Positions 9,589 to 18,524 of a stretch of DNA of 64,000 nt are shown here, one piece after another (positions within the stretch are counted from its first letter, which is position 1; each line of letters starts with the position of its first letter). The notes under the pieces were generated by a model. That model searched no databases and was not told the origin of the DNA. It worked only from the letters and a program-made list of their open reading frames with translations. The translations under genes were made by a program, and so were the position numbers. Location: assembly GCA_030263275.1 (NCBI GenBank), contig SZOR01000006.1, positions 1 through 64,000 of the forward strand, in the 5' to 3' direction. The DNA comes from DSNY01 sp016861185 (lineage in GTDB: Bacteria > Pseudomonadota > Gammaproteobacteria > Burkholderiales > Burkholderiaceae_F).

Positions 9589-10853
9589 GCGGCGGGCCTT
9601 TCGTCGGTCGGTGGCAGGGAACCCTTCATGCGCGCCCACTCCTCGGTCGACATCACCAGCACGCGCGGTTCGCGCGCGGCGGGCGCGGCAGCGACCTCGC
9701 GCGGAATCCGCAGCGTGGCCACGGTGCCGCGCGGCGCATTGGCCGCGAGCGTCAATTCAGCGGCGTCGCCGTAGGTCAGCCACAGCCGCCCGCGCGCGTT
9801 CGCCAGTCCTGCGCCGGTGGACGCTTCGGTGACCGGCGCCTCCTTCGCGGCGCCGAGGCCCGCGCCGCTATCGGCGACTTCGATGACGACGGCGTCGCCC
9901 GCTTCGCGCGCGCGCACGTCGACGCGGCCGCCTTCGACGAGCGGCGCGATGCCGTGCTTGATCGCGTTCTCGACCAGCGTCAGCAGCACCAGGGGCGGCA
10001 GCTCGACCGCGCGTAGCGGCTCGGGCACGTCGACGCCGAATTCGAGCCGGCCGCCGAGCCGCATCCGCATGATGTCAAGGTAGTGGCGCACGTGGTCCGC
10101 TTCGCGCCCCAGCGTGACGCGCCGGGCGCGCATGTCGGGCACGGAGGTGCGCAGGTACTCGATCAGCGCGTCGGTCATCGCCAGCGCGTCGGGCGAGTTT
10201 TTCTGGATCAGATAGCGCAGGTTGGCGAGCGTGTTGTACAGGAAGTGCGGCTCGACCTGCGCCTGCAGCAGGCGCAGCTCGCTTTCGGCACTCTGCCGCG
10301 CGAGTCGTTCGGAGGCCGCTTCGGCTTTCAGCGCGCGCGTGATCGACGCGCGTTCGCGCCGGCGCAGCCGCGCGACCAGATCGGGGACGACGAACGCGAG
10401 CACGAGGTACCCGCCGAGGAACCAGCCGACCGACATGAAGGTGTCGCGCGCCCAGTCGCGGAATGCCCCCTGCCAGTCCGGATCGGCGCGCAGGAAATAC
10501 CAGACGAGCAGCAGCACGCCGACGCCCACCGTCGCCTGGATCGCGGGGCCGATCGACGCGGCGAAATAGCCGACGCGGAACCCGACCCAGCAGCCCGCGG
10601 TCGTCGCCGCGATCGCGTACAGCAGGAAGTGCGTGGCGACCAGTGCGATCACGCGGTACGGCAGCGGCTGATCCGCGGCAAACGCCGGCCAGACCGTCAG
10701 CCACAGGGCGGCCGCGTACGCCAGCGCGAGCCAGGCCCAGGTTCGCCGCGCCCACGCGAGCGCCGCATCGATGTCGGCGACTTCGGTCGGCAGCGGGAAG
10801 CGGCCCAGCAGGAGCAGCGCGAAGATCCGGTGGTGCAGGCTCATGCCGCGCAT
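9585..10853 (-). CDS. LytS/YehU-type sensor histidine kinase
   Basis: This membrane kinase of about 422 residues has several hydrophobic helices in its first 200 residues (WLALAYAAALWLTVWPAF, VIALVATHFLLYAIAATTA, VGVGVLLLVWYFL). A His_kinase dimerisation motif follows, QVEPHFLYNTLANLRYLIQ, where the His is the predicted phosphorylation site. The HATPase domain has LVENAIKHGI and GAGLANARGRL. The start is uncertain: ATG at 10853 or 10844, neither with a clear ribosome site. The frame is open far upstream, but that part is Arg-rich and not protein-like. It pairs with the overlapping response regulator. Confidence 0.9.
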   Translation of the reverse strand: MRGMSLHHRIFALLLLGRFPLPTEVADIDAALAWARRTWAWLALAYAAALWLTVWPAFAADQPLPYRVIALVATHFLLYAIAATTAGCWVGFRVGYFAASIGPAIQATVGVGVLLLVWYFLRADPDWQGAFRDWARDTFMSVGWFLGGYLVLAFVVPDLVARLRRRERASITRALKAEAASERLARQSAESELRLLQAQVEPHFLYNTLANLRYLIQKNSPDALAMTDALIEYLRTSVPDMRARRVTLGREADHVRHYLDIMRMRLGGRLEFGVDVPEPLRAVELPPLVLLTLVENAIKHGIAPLVEGGRVDVRAREAGDAVVIEVADSGAGLGAAKEAPVTEASTGAGLANARGRLWLTYGDAAELTLAANAPRGTVATLRIPREVAAAPAAREPRVLVMSTEEWARMKGSLPPTDERPAA

Positions 10854-11034
10854 GCTGCAGCCGGGCGCCGCGCGCCGCAAGGTCGGCCGCGACCGGATGC
10901 GGCGGTTGCGGCACGAGCCGCGACCAGCGCGGCACGAAGCGCGGCGCGAGCGCGAGAGCCGACGGCGATCGTCCGGCCGACCGCGTTCCGATACCGGTGC
11001 GGGAGACGCCCGCAGCGTGCGCGTGCCGACGCGT

Positions 11035-13326
11035 TCAGCGCGAACGAGCCCCCTCCGCGCCGAACGATCGCTCGCCCGGCAACCCCGGAATGCCGCCGCG
11101 ACCGCGCCGCTGGGCGCGCTCGAGCAGGTAGGCGTCCTCGGCCTTCGACGCCGGCGTACGCACCGCCGCCGCGCCGACGCCGCCCGCTGGCGCAGGCAGC
11201 ACGAGGTTCGTGTTCCAGCTTTCGCCTGCGCGCATCGCAAGCGGGGCGGGAAAGGCGTCGACGCTCGCCGGATCGATCCACGGCGCGAGGCTGCCGACGG
11301 CGAGCTTCACGCGCGGGCGGACCGCCGTCTCCGCGACGCGGCCGCGTTGGCCCCAGCGCACGATCAGCGTGGCGCCGGTCGTCGTCGGTCCGATCTTGTC
11401 GGTGATCGCCACGTCGCGCCGCACGCCATGGTTGCGGAACATCATGAACTCCTCGAACAGCATCGCGATGTCCTCGCGCGTCGTCGAGTAGTTGTATTCG
11501 TCGGTCGCGCGGTCGGGCGCGAAGAAGCCGGCGACCTGCTGCGGCGTGTAGGCGCGCTGCGCCGGCGTGGCCGTCACGCCCTGAAACTTCACCAGCGCGA
11601 GCGCGCGCATCTCGGCCGACTGCAGCGGGAGGGTGCGCGCCAGGTCGTCGGACGGCAGCTGCGCATTCGCGAAGCGCGGCCCGACGTTGTCCCATACGGT
11701 CGCGGCGTTGTTCAGCGCGCCGCGCGTCGCGGGTGGCAGGAAGTCGCTCGCGTGCGCCAGCTCGTGGTACATCAGCCAGCCCGCCTCGTACAGCAGGTAG
11801 TCGACGGTGCGCGTCAGCCGCGACGTCGCCGGCCAGGGCAGGAAGACGTTGTTGTTGTTCAGCGTGTAGCGCCAAACGCCGGAGTAGGCGAGGTCGCGGT
11901 CGAAGTCGGAGCGGAAGTCGGGCGCTTCGTTGATCACGTCGCGCTGCTCCGGCGTCAGCCATAAGTTGTCGGCGTCCAGATAGATCGCGCCGGTCAGTCC
12001 GTAGTAGAAGGAGGGCCGCACCTGCGCGCCGATGACGATCGCGGTGACGCCGTTGAGCAGGCGGCGGATGTCGGTCTTGTCCGCGCCGGCGATGAACTGC
12101 TCGAACACCGCGCCCATCCAGTCGTGCGACACGAGCACGCGATCCATGATCTGCGCGACCGTCGGCTCGTTGCCGCCCGTGGTCTGGTGCAGGAAGGGCA
12201 GTGTGGCGAGCGTGCAGGCGTTCCTGCCCGGGTCGGTCCACCGCAGCGCTGCGTCGTAGGTGCAGCGGACGAGATCGGCCGCGAACGGGCTCGTCGCCTT
12301 GTACGGGTACACGCGCGACACGTGCAGCCCACTGAAGACGTGCGGGTTGCTGTTGTCCGGCGCCTGCGCGTAGTTCTCGACCAGCACGAGCGCGTCGTCG
12401 CTGTCGACGAGCCCCTGGGTCGTCCGCAGCGTCACGCGAAAGCGCAGCAGCGTGTCGCGCGCAACGTCCGGCGCCGTGAACAGCACGCGGTGCGGATCGG
12501 CCACGTCCAGCACGACCGGCGGACCTTCGATCTGCGTCCACGCGAGCGACGCAATCGCGTCGCCGGGCGGCAGCGTCGTCCATGCGCGCAGCGACACGTT
12601 GCCGCCCTTGCGCACGGCGTGATCGGCCCGCGCGAGCACGGTAGCGCCGCCCGCGACCGCAGTGACCGCGACGCTGGCGCTGCGCGCGGTGCCGGTCGCA
12701 TCGTTGAAGTCGGCGCGGAACGCGTAGACGCCGGCGGAAGTCGGCTCGAAGCTGATCGCCTGCGTCTTGTCCGAGATCAGCGCGACCGTGTTGCCGGCTG
12801 TCTGCGTCCAGCGCACGTGGGTGAGCGCGCCGGTGCCTGCGCAATTGGCGACGACCGCACCGGCCGCCTTGCCGACCGCCACACTCACGTCGCCGAGCGC
12901 GGAGAACGCATCGGCAGGATTGGCGCAGCTCGCCGCCGGCGCCGGCGTCGGATACACCGCGAGCGTCGCCTGCGCGCTCGCCGTTGCACCCGCGGCGTTC
13001 GAGACGACCACTGAAAAGCGCGCACCGTCGTCGGCCAGCGTCGCCGGCGGCGTCGTGTAGCTCGCGTCGGTGGCGCCGGGAATCGGCGCGCCGTTCTTCG
13101 ACCATTGATACGCAAGCGGCGGCGTGCCGATCGCGCCGACGCTGAAGGTCGCCGTCAGCCCGACCGCGAGCGCGCGGCTGCCCGGCTGCATACTGATCTG
13201 CGGCGCAACCGACGGCGCGGGCGCCGGCGCGCTGCCGCCACCGCCACCGCCGCCTCCGCACGCCGCGAGCGCCAGCACGGCCAACGCCGCGGCGGCCAGT
13301 CGCACGATCCGTTGCGATGTCTGCAT
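11035..13326 (-). CDS. Large Ig-like/PKD-like lipoprotein with HExxH motif
   Basis: This is a 763-residue predicted lipoprotein starting at 13326. It has a signal peptide with lipobox LALAAC followed by a Gly/Ala/Pro-rich linker. An Ig-like domain follows at about 50-130 (PPLAYQWSKNGAPIPGA, ARFSVVVSNAAGATAS). Two PKD/cadherin-like repeats follow (RWTQTAGNTVALISDK, LAWTQIEGPPVVLD). The C-terminal half contains MYHELAHASDF, with the HExxH signature at residues 521-525 and acidic residues further on (FEEFMMF), as in gluzincin metallopeptidases. A role as a secreted or surface zinc protease is an inference; no full peptidase family match can be asserted. The gene is monocistronic. Confidence 0.72.
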   Translation of the reverse strand: MQTSQRIVRLAAAALAVLALAACGGGGGGGGSAPAPAPSVAPQISMQPGSRALAVGLTATFSVGAIGTPPLAYQWSKNGAPIPGATDASYTTPPATLADDGARFSVVVSNAAGATASAQATLAVYPTPAPAASCANPADAFSALGDVSVAVGKAAGAVVANCAGTGALTHVRWTQTAGNTVALISDKTQAISFEPTSAGVYAFRADFNDATGTARSASVAVTAVAGGATVLARADHAVRKGGNVSLRAWTTLPPGDAIASLAWTQIEGPPVVLDVADPHRVLFTAPDVARDTLLRFRVTLRTTQGLVDSDDALVLVENYAQAPDNSNPHVFSGLHVSRVYPYKATSPFAADLVRCTYDAALRWTDPGRNACTLATLPFLHQTTGGNEPTVAQIMDRVLVSHDWMGAVFEQFIAGADKTDIRRLLNGVTAIVIGAQVRPSFYYGLTGAIYLDADNLWLTPEQRDVINEAPDFRSDFDRDLAYSGVWRYTLNNNNVFLPWPATSRLTRTVDYLLYEAGWLMYHELAHASDFLPPATRGALNNAATVWDNVGPRFANAQLPSDDLARTLPLQSAEMRALALVKFQGVTATPAQRAYTPQQVAGFFAPDRATDEYNYSTTREDIAMLFEEFMMFRNHGVRRDVAITDKIGPTTTGATLIVRWGQRGRVAETAVRPRVKLAVGSLAPWIDPASVDAFPAPLAMRAGESWNTNLVLPAPAGGVGAAAVRTPASKAEDAYLLERAQRRGRGGIPGLPGERSFGAEGARSR

Positions 13327-13416
13327 CGTTTCCCCCGAGCGACGCACCCGCCGCGGCCAATCCTGCGCAGCGCTGCGCCCGTCGTCAAGCCGACGCAACG
13401 GATGACCGCGTCCGCT

Positions 13417-15000
13417 CTACCGCCCCGGCAGCGGCATGCCGATGAACATCCACGCGAGCATAACCACGAGCGCGCCGAGGCAGGTGACGCCGACGAGCAG
13501 CAGCCGGTTGCGGCGCTGCGTCTCCTGCCGCAGCCGGCGCATTTCGGCGAGCAACCGGTCGTCGCGACCGGTGTCGGTCAGCGCCTGGTGCAGCAGCCGC
13601 GGAAGCTGCGGCACAAGGCGTGACCATTGCGCCGCCTCGCGTCGCAGCTTGTCCTCGAGCCCCTGCCAGCCCATCTGCGCCTGCATCCAGCGCTCGAGGA
13701 TCGGCTTGGCGGTTTTCCACAGGTCGAGGTCCGGGTCGAGCTGGCGGCCGAGCCCTTCGATCTGCAGCAGCGTCTTCTGCAGCAGCACGAGCTGCGGCTG
13801 CACCTCGACGTTGAAGCGGCGCGAGGTCTCGAACAGCCGCAGCAGCACCTGCGCGAACGAGATGTCCTTCAGCGGCCGGTCGAAGATCGGCTCGCACACC
13901 GCGCGGATCGCGTTCTCCAGCTCGTCCACGCGCGTGGCCGCGGGCACCCAACCGCTTTCGACGTGCAGCTCCGCCACGCGCTTGTAGTCGCGCCGGAAAA
14001 ACGCGAGGAAGTTCTGCGCCAGATAGTTCTTGTCGCTTTCCGACAGCGTGCCGACGATGCCGAAGTCGAGCGCGATCCAGCGGCCGAAGTCTTCGCCCGC
14101 GTCGCCGACGTAGATGTTGCCCGGGTGCATGTCGGCGTGGAAAAAGCCGTCGCGCAGCGCCTGCGTGAAGAAGACGTCGACCGCGTCGCGCGACAGCTTC
14201 TTGATGTCGATGCCGGCGGCGCGCAGGCGCTCGACCTGGCTCACGGGAATGCCGCGCATGCGCTCCATCACGAGCACGTTGTCGCGGCAGCAGTCCCAGT
14301 ACATCTCGGGCACGCGCAGCAGTTTCGAATCGGCGAAGTTGCGCCGCAGCTGCGAGGCGTTGGCTGCCTCGCGCATCAGGTCCAGCTCGTCGTGCAGGAG
14401 CTTGTCGAACTCGGCGACGACTTCGCGCGGCCGCAGCCGCTTTCCTTCGCGCCACAGCCTTTCGACCAGACCGGCGCCCACATCCATCAGGCCGAGGTCC
14501 TTTTCGATCGCCGGCAGCATGCCCGGCCGCAGCACCTTGACCGCGACCTCGCGACCGGCCCATGCGCCGAGCGCGGGCTCGTTCTTCATCACCGCAAGAT
14601 GCACCTGCGCGATCGACGCGCTCGCCACCGGCGTGCGCTCGAAGCTCGCGAACACCTCGTCGATGCGGCGGCCGAGCCCGCGCTCGATCTCGCGCACGGC
14701 CAGTTCGGAATCGAAGGGCGGGACGCGGTCCTGCAGCTTCGCCAGTTCGTCGGCCACGTCTGCGGGCAGCAGATCGCGCCGTGTGGACAGCGCCTGCCCG
14801 AACTTGACGAAGATCGGCCCGAGGTCCTCGAGCGCGCGCCGCAGCCGCACGCCGCGGGGCTCGCGGAACGATCGGCCGACGGGTACCGCCCGCACGAGCC
14901 GCACGAGCCAGGCGCTCTTCAGGCTGGCGGCGACGATCTCGTCCAGCCCGAAGCGGTAGACGGTCAGAACGATGCGGGCGAGCCGGAGCAGGCGCAGCAT
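13417..15000 (-). CDS. ubiB: Ubiquinone biosynthesis accessory kinase-like protein UbiB
   Basis: This 527-residue atypical kinase-like protein of the ABC1/ADCK/UbiB family is needed for ubiquinone synthesis, probably through ATPase-dependent handling of lipid intermediates. The family KxGQ motif is present (FVKFGQALSTRRDLLP). It also has VASASIAQVHLA, VKVLRPG, the catalytic-like loop FHADMHPGNIYV and LDFGIVGTL. Two hydrophobic segments close the protein (LLLVGVTCLGALVVMLAWMF), consistent with membrane anchoring. It follows ubiJ by nine bases on the same strand. Confidence 0.95.
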   Translation of the reverse strand: MLRLLRLARIVLTVYRFGLDEIVAASLKSAWLVRLVRAVPVGRSFREPRGVRLRRALEDLGPIFVKFGQALSTRRDLLPADVADELAKLQDRVPPFDSELAVREIERGLGRRIDEVFASFERTPVASASIAQVHLAVMKNEPALGAWAGREVAVKVLRPGMLPAIEKDLGLMDVGAGLVERLWREGKRLRPREVVAEFDKLLHDELDLMREAANASQLRRNFADSKLLRVPEMYWDCCRDNVLVMERMRGIPVSQVERLRAAGIDIKKLSRDAVDVFFTQALRDGFFHADMHPGNIYVGDAGEDFGRWIALDFGIVGTLSESDKNYLAQNFLAFFRRDYKRVAELHVESGWVPAATRVDELENAIRAVCEPIFDRPLKDISFAQVLLRLFETSRRFNVEVQPQLVLLQKTLLQIEGLGRQLDPDLDLWKTAKPILERWMQAQMGWQGLEDKLRREAAQWSRLVPQLPRLLHQALTDTGRDDRLLAEMRRLRQETQRRNRLLLVGVTCLGALVVMLAWMFIGMPLPGR

Positions 15001-15009
15001 CGCAACGGG

Positions 15010-15588
15010 TCAGCTGCGCTCGAGCAGTTCGATGCGCTTGGCCAGACGCTCGACGTCGTCGCGCAGTCTCGCGACTTCGCGCGAGAAGTCCTCGACTTCG
15101 CCGCGCGCGGCGAGCATCGGATTCTCGGCGACGAAGTAGTCGGCGGCGGTGCGCGCGAGGCGCTCGGCGTTGTCCTGCGCCTGGGTCAGCGCGGCGCGCA
15201 GGAAGCCGACGATGCGCACCGCGGCGGCGTCGCCGACGAAGCGCGCCAGCTCCTCCTCGGGTTCGGGGCGCAGGTTCTGCAGCACCTGCGACAGCGCCTG
15301 CGCGAACTCGGCGTCGCCGGCAAGCCGCACGTTGCGCAGCACCGCCTGCGGATCGACGAGCGCCTGCGGCAGCGAAGCGCCGTCCACCGTCACGGTCACG
15401 TTCGGTTCCCCCTGCGCAGCGGTGAACGTCCCGCCTGCGGCGACCGCCAGGCTCAACACGAAAGGCAGCGCTTCGATACGCGCGATGCGGCCGGCGTACG
15501 GCGCGAGCTTGTCGCGCGCCCAGGTCTCGCGCGCGAGCAGGCGGTTGAGCAGCGCGACGGCGGCGCCGGACGCGAGCTGGTCGATCAT
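15010..15588 (-). CDS. ubiJ: Ubiquinone biosynthesis accessory factor UbiJ (SCP2 domain)
   Basis: This 192-residue protein has an SCP2 sterol-carrier-like lipid-binding domain (VTVDGASLPQALVDP, VRLAGDAEFAQALSQVLQNL) and a C-terminal coiled coil (FSREVARLRDDVERLAKRIELLE). UbiJ assembles with UbiK and the ubiquinone-modifying enzymes in a soluble complex that holds polyprenylated intermediates. It is the first gene of the ubiJ-ubiB pair and lies just after a terminator hairpin that ends the preceding gene. Confidence 0.9.
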   Translation of the reverse strand: MIDQLASGAAVALLNRLLARETWARDKLAPYAGRIARIEALPFVLSLAVAAGGTFTAAQGEPNVTVTVDGASLPQALVDPQAVLRNVRLAGDAEFAQALSQVLQNLRPEPEEELARFVGDAAAVRIVGFLRAALTQAQDNAERLARTAADYFVAENPMLAARGEVEDFSREVARLRDDVERLAKRIELLERS

Positions 15589-15598
15589 CGAAATGAAA

Positions 15599-15618
15599 AG
15601 GGCACCCGAAGGTGCCCT
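15599..15618 (-). terminator. Rho-independent terminator of the Tim44-like gene
   Basis: AGGGCACC-CGAA-GGTGCCCT forms a perfect 8-bp stem with a tetraloop. On the minus strand it is followed by TTTTC. It lies between the Tim44-like stop codon and ubiJ, so ubiJ-ubiB may have its own promoter or depend on readthrough. Confidence 0.8.
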
Positions 15619-15648
15619 GGATTGTCGCAGATCGCGCGCTCGGGCCGG

Positions 15649-16593
15649 CTAACTCAGCTGCTGGATGCCCGCGAGCAGCCAGCCGGTCTTGCCGTCGACC
15701 GGCTTGACGAGGTTCCACACCTCGTCGACCTGCTCGACTTCGCCGTCGACGCGCAGCGTGCCGGTGAAGCGCACGCTCGCCAGATGATCGGTCGCGGACG
15801 TTTCGATGCCGAGCAGCGAGGCGTCGAGCGCGAGGATCTCGGTCCTGCTCGTGCCGCCCCCGCGCGCGCGCAGCTCGTGCGTCAGCGCGGTGAACATCTC
15901 GTTCGTCGTGAACTCGGCGAGTTCGTCCAGATCGCCCTTGTCCCACGCCGCTTGCAGCCGGCCGTAGTAGGACTTCGCGTTGGCGAGGAAGCCCTCGGCG
16001 TCGAAGCCCGCGGGAACGCCCCAGGGCTGCGGCGCGGCGGCCGCGCCGCGCATGAACTCGTCCATCGCCGAGCCGGGCCGCGCGGCGGTCGTCGGCTCGA
16101 CGGCGGTGCGCGCGATCGGCGCCGGCTGCGCCTCGTAGCCGAGCGGCTGTTCGCGCGCCGGTGCGCCGGCGGTACCGTACGCCGGTTGCGGCCCGCGCAG
16201 ACGGCGCAGCACGAAGCCGATCACGAGCGCGATCGCCAGGCCAAGCAGCACGACCGTGAGGATCGCCGCGAGCGTTTCGCCGAAACCGAGCCACGAGGCG
16301 AGCGCGGCGATACCCAGGCCCGCGGCCAGCCCCATCAGCGCGCCGCGCCACGGGCTCGCAGCCTTGGTCGTCGCCGCCGCTCCGCCGGCGGTTGCTGCAG
16401 CGGGATTGGCCTGCTGCGCGGGCGCGGCCTGTTGCGGCGACTGCTGCGGGGGCGTCATCTGCCGCTGCTGCTGAAGCTGCTGCGACTGACGGCCGAAGGT
16501 CTTGCCGCCGCCGAGACGGCGCTGCGCCTCGGCATCGAACGCGAACGACGCGGCCACCAGACCGATCATCGCACCCACCAACCACTTCTTCAT
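15649..16593 (-). CDS. Tim44-like domain membrane protein
   Basis: This 314-residue protein has a signal or anchor segment (MKKWLVGAMIGLVAASFAF) ending near AEA, then a Gln/Pro/Ala-rich linker (about 35-80). Two hydrophobic helices follow at about 82-130. The C-terminal Tim44-like domain (about 190-314) includes GFLANAKSYYGRLQAAWDKG and ALDASLLGIE. Bacterial members are poorly understood; the domain resembles the membrane-binding region of mitochondrial Tim44 and may act in envelope or lipid-related functions. It sits between ubiE and ubiJ. Confidence 0.85.
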   Translation of the reverse strand: MKKWLVGAMIGLVAASFAFDAEAQRRLGGGKTFGRQSQQLQQQRQMTPPQQSPQQAAPAQQANPAAATAGGAAATTKAASPWRGALMGLAAGLGIAALASWLGFGETLAAILTVVLLGLAIALVIGFVLRRLRGPQPAYGTAGAPAREQPLGYEAQPAPIARTAVEPTTAARPGSAMDEFMRGAAAAPQPWGVPAGFDAEGFLANAKSYYGRLQAAWDKGDLDELAEFTTNEMFTALTHELRARGGGTSRTEILALDASLLGIETSATDHLASVRFTGTLRVDGEVEQVDEVWNLVKPVDGKTGWLLAGIQQLS

Positions 16594-16633
16594 GCTTCCT
16601 CCTCGTTGCGCGGAGGCGTTGCCGCCCCGCGCT

Positions 16634-17380
16634 TCAGATCTTCACGCCGACGTGCAGCGCGCACACGCCCACCGTCAGGTTGAACCATTCGACCCGCTCG
16701 AACCCCGCCCGTTCCATCATCGCCGCCAGTTCCTGCTGCGACGGATGCACGCGAATCGATTCCGCGAGATAGCGGTAGCTCTCGGCGTCGCCCGCGATCC
16801 TGCGGCCAAGCCACGGCAGCACGTTGAACGAGTACGCATCGTAGAGAGGCGCGAGCGGCCGCCATATGCGGGAAAACTCCAGTACGAGAAGCTTTCCGCC
16901 GGGACGGAGAACGCGCCGCATCTCCGCGAGCGCGCGGTCCTTGTGCGTCATGTTGCGCAGGCCGAAGGCGACCGTGACGACGTCGAAGCGGTCGTCGGGG
17001 AAGGGCAGTTGCTCGGCGTCGCACTGGGCAACCGGCAGCAGCAGCCCCGCGTCGAGCATGCGGTCGCGGCCTTCGGCGAGCATCGCGCCGTTGATGTCGG
17101 TCAGCCACACTTCGCCGGTGGGGCCTGCTTCGCGCGCGAACTTCAGCGCCAGATCGCCCGTGCCGCCGGCGATGTCGAGCACCTTCATGCCGGGCCGCAC
17201 GTTGGCCTGCCGCACCGAGAACGCCTTCCACAGCCGGTGCAGCCCGACCGACATCACGTCGTTCATCAGGTCGTACTTCGACGCGACCGAATCGAACACG
17301 CCGGCGACGTGTTTGGCTTTCTCCGGCTCGGGGACCTCCTTGAAGCCGAAGTGGGTCGTCTTGTTCGTCTCGTCGGTCAT
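16634..17380 (-). CDS. ubiE: Ubiquinone/menaquinone C-methyltransferase UbiE
   Basis: This 248-residue SAM-dependent enzyme methylates the benzoquinol (or naphthoquinol) ring late in quinone synthesis. Signatures are THFGFKEVPEPEKAKHVAGVF, FDSVASKYDLMNDVMSVGLH, the SAM loop VLDIAGGTGDLALKFA, DINGAMLAEGRDR and VAFGLRNMTHKDRAL. Its length is standard. It is upstream of the Tim44-like gene on the same strand and near ubiJ and ubiB. A repeat array separates it from DUF971. Confidence 0.96.
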   Translation of the reverse strand: MTDETNKTTHFGFKEVPEPEKAKHVAGVFDSVASKYDLMNDVMSVGLHRLWKAFSVRQANVRPGMKVLDIAGGTGDLALKFAREAGPTGEVWLTDINGAMLAEGRDRMLDAGLLLPVAQCDAEQLPFPDDRFDVVTVAFGLRNMTHKDRALAEMRRVLRPGGKLLVLEFSRIWRPLAPLYDAYSFNVLPWLGRRIAGDAESYRYLAESIRVHPSQQELAAMMERAGFERVEWFNLTVGVCALHVGVKI

Positions 17381-17390
17381 CGTGAGGTTT

Positions 17391-17535
17391 TGGATTGCGG
17401 ATTGCGGATTGCGGATCGCGTGGAACTTCTACTGCGCGCTGCGTCCCGCCGAAAACCGGCTATGGCCTGCGAAGGCCGCGACTCGGAACGACCGCGCATA
17501 GCTCAGCGCAATCCGCAATCCGCGCTCCGCAATCC
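17391..17535. repeat. Inverted arrays of the ATTGCGGATTGCGGAT repeat
   Basis: A run of GGATTGCGGATTGCGG words at 17391-17420 is answered by reverse-complement words CGCAATCCGCAATCCGC at 17506-17535, so the whole 145-base intergenic insert can fold on itself. The same words occur at 3889-3912 and 63571-63657. It separates ubiE from DUF971. Confidence 0.75.
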
Positions 17536-17537
17536 CC

Positions 17538-17957
17538 TCAGTGGTGGCCGCAAGCGGAGCCGCCGTCGGGCACGAAGGCGGCGTTGCGCGGATCGGCCGG
17601 ATCACGGCTGGCGCCGACTTCGGCGAGCCGCGCCAGGTACTCGGCCCACAGCCGTTCCTGCTCGACGCCGAGGTGGTACAGGTATTCCCACGAGTAGATG
17701 CCGCTCGAGTGACCGTCGGAGAAGTTCGGCTGCACCGCGTAGTGGCCGATCGGATCGAGCGACGTGATCGTCACGTCGCGCTTGCCGACCTGCAGGGTCT
17801 CCTGCCCCGGCCCGTGCCCGCGCACTTCGGCCGAAGGCGAATAGACGCGGAGGAACTCGAACGGCAGCTTGAAGGTCTTGCCGTCGTCGAATGCGATCTC
17901 GAGCACGCGCGACGCGGCGTGCAGGGTGATGTCGGTGGGTTGCGGAGAGCGGGCCAT
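17538..17957 (-). CDS. DUF971 (GBBH-like N-terminal) domain protein
   Basis: This 139-residue cytoplasmic protein is built on the DUF971 fold: PTDITLHAASRVLEIAFDDG and FKLPFEFLRVYSPSAEVRGHG, then VTITSLDPIGHYAVQPNFSDGH with GIYSWEYLYHLG. The C-terminus is extended with GGSACGHH, whose Cys and His residues could bind a metal. The function is unknown; relatives often sit near quinone or Fe-S cluster genes, and here it precedes ubiE on the same strand. Confidence 0.85.
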   Translation of the reverse strand: MARSPQPTDITLHAASRVLEIAFDDGKTFKLPFEFLRVYSPSAEVRGHGPGQETLQVGKRDVTITSLDPIGHYAVQPNFSDGHSSGIYSWEYLYHLGVEQERLWAEYLARLAEVGASRDPADPRNAAFVPDGGSACGHH

Positions 17958-17981
17958 GCCGCAAGCATAGCCGCTCCCGAT

Positions 17982-18016
17982 GCGTCGGTCGGTCGCCGTC
18001 GGCCGACGGCCGACGC
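17982..18016. terminator. GC-rich palindrome after the first pilE-type gene
   Basis: GCGTCGG at 17982 pairs with CCGACGC ending at 18016, and GCCGTCGGCCGACGGC in the middle is a palindrome. It lies between the pilE stop codon and DUF971. There is no T-tract, so terminator activity is only a guess. Confidence 0.35.
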
Positions 18017-18021
18017 AAGGC

Positions 18022-18513
18022 CTACCGCTGCCAGCAGCGCGCGACGGTGCCGGTGCCCGTAATGCCGCGCACGCCCGCCTGCGTCAGCGTCAGGTTGCCG
18101 CATTCGGCGTCGGTGAACGCGTCGCTGCCGGCCGGGCAGGTGCCGGCGGTGCCGCAAGGCGTGGCCGTCAGCGTGTAGGTCTGTCCGGTCGCGCTGCCGG
18201 TGAAGTCCACCGTCACCGCGTAGCTCGCCTTGCCCTCGGCGGGCGCGACGGCCGGCAGCGCGGGCGCGGCGCCGGCCTGCGCCTGGCAGTTGGCGACCGT
18301 CGTGCGGTTGTAGCAGCCGTTGGTCGTGTAGTTGCGCTCGAGCGCGTTGGCCGCGTCGAGCAGCACGGTCTTTGCGCCGGAGCGCTTCGAGCGGGTCACG
18401 TAGTTCGTGTAGTTCGGGATCGCGATCGCGGCGAAGATGCCCGCGATCACGATCACGATCAGCATCTCGATCAGCGTGAAGCCGCGCGCGGCGCAGATGT
18501 CGGTTCTTTTCAT
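18022..18513 (-). CDS. pilE: Type IV pilin-like protein PilE (cluster 1)
   Basis: This 163-residue pilin-like protein starts at 18513, preceded by GAGAGG seven bases upstream. The class III leader MKRTDICAARG is cut before FTLIEMLIVIVIAGIFAAIAIP, with the conserved Glu at +5. The C-terminal part has Cys pairs and ends CWQR. It resembles minor pilins of the PilE/ComP type found after pilY1 in minor-pilin operons, rather than the major pilin. It is the last gene of cluster 1, starting 12 bases after pilY1 ends. Confidence 0.88.
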   Translation of the reverse strand: MKRTDICAARGFTLIEMLIVIVIAGIFAAIAIPNYTNYVTRSKRSGAKTVLLDAANALERNYTTNGCYNRTTVANCQAQAGAAPALPAVAPAEGKASYAVTVDFTGSATGQTYTLTATPCGTAGTCPAGSDAFTDAECGNLTLTQAGVRGITGTGTVARCWQR

Positions 18514-18524
18514 CCGAGTGCCTC

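Noticed and set aside
10841..13360. Alternative minus-strand frame over the Ig-like lipoprotein
   Set aside because: It is a frame-shifted shadow, Arg-rich and without signal peptide or domain; the frame with lipobox and Ig-like sequence is preferred.
13627..16683. Very long plus-strand open frame of over 1000 codons across the ubiquinone genes
   Set aside because: It overlaps ubiB, ubiJ and the Tim44-like gene in antisense, whose protein motifs are clear; the product looks like a shadow of high-GC codon usage.
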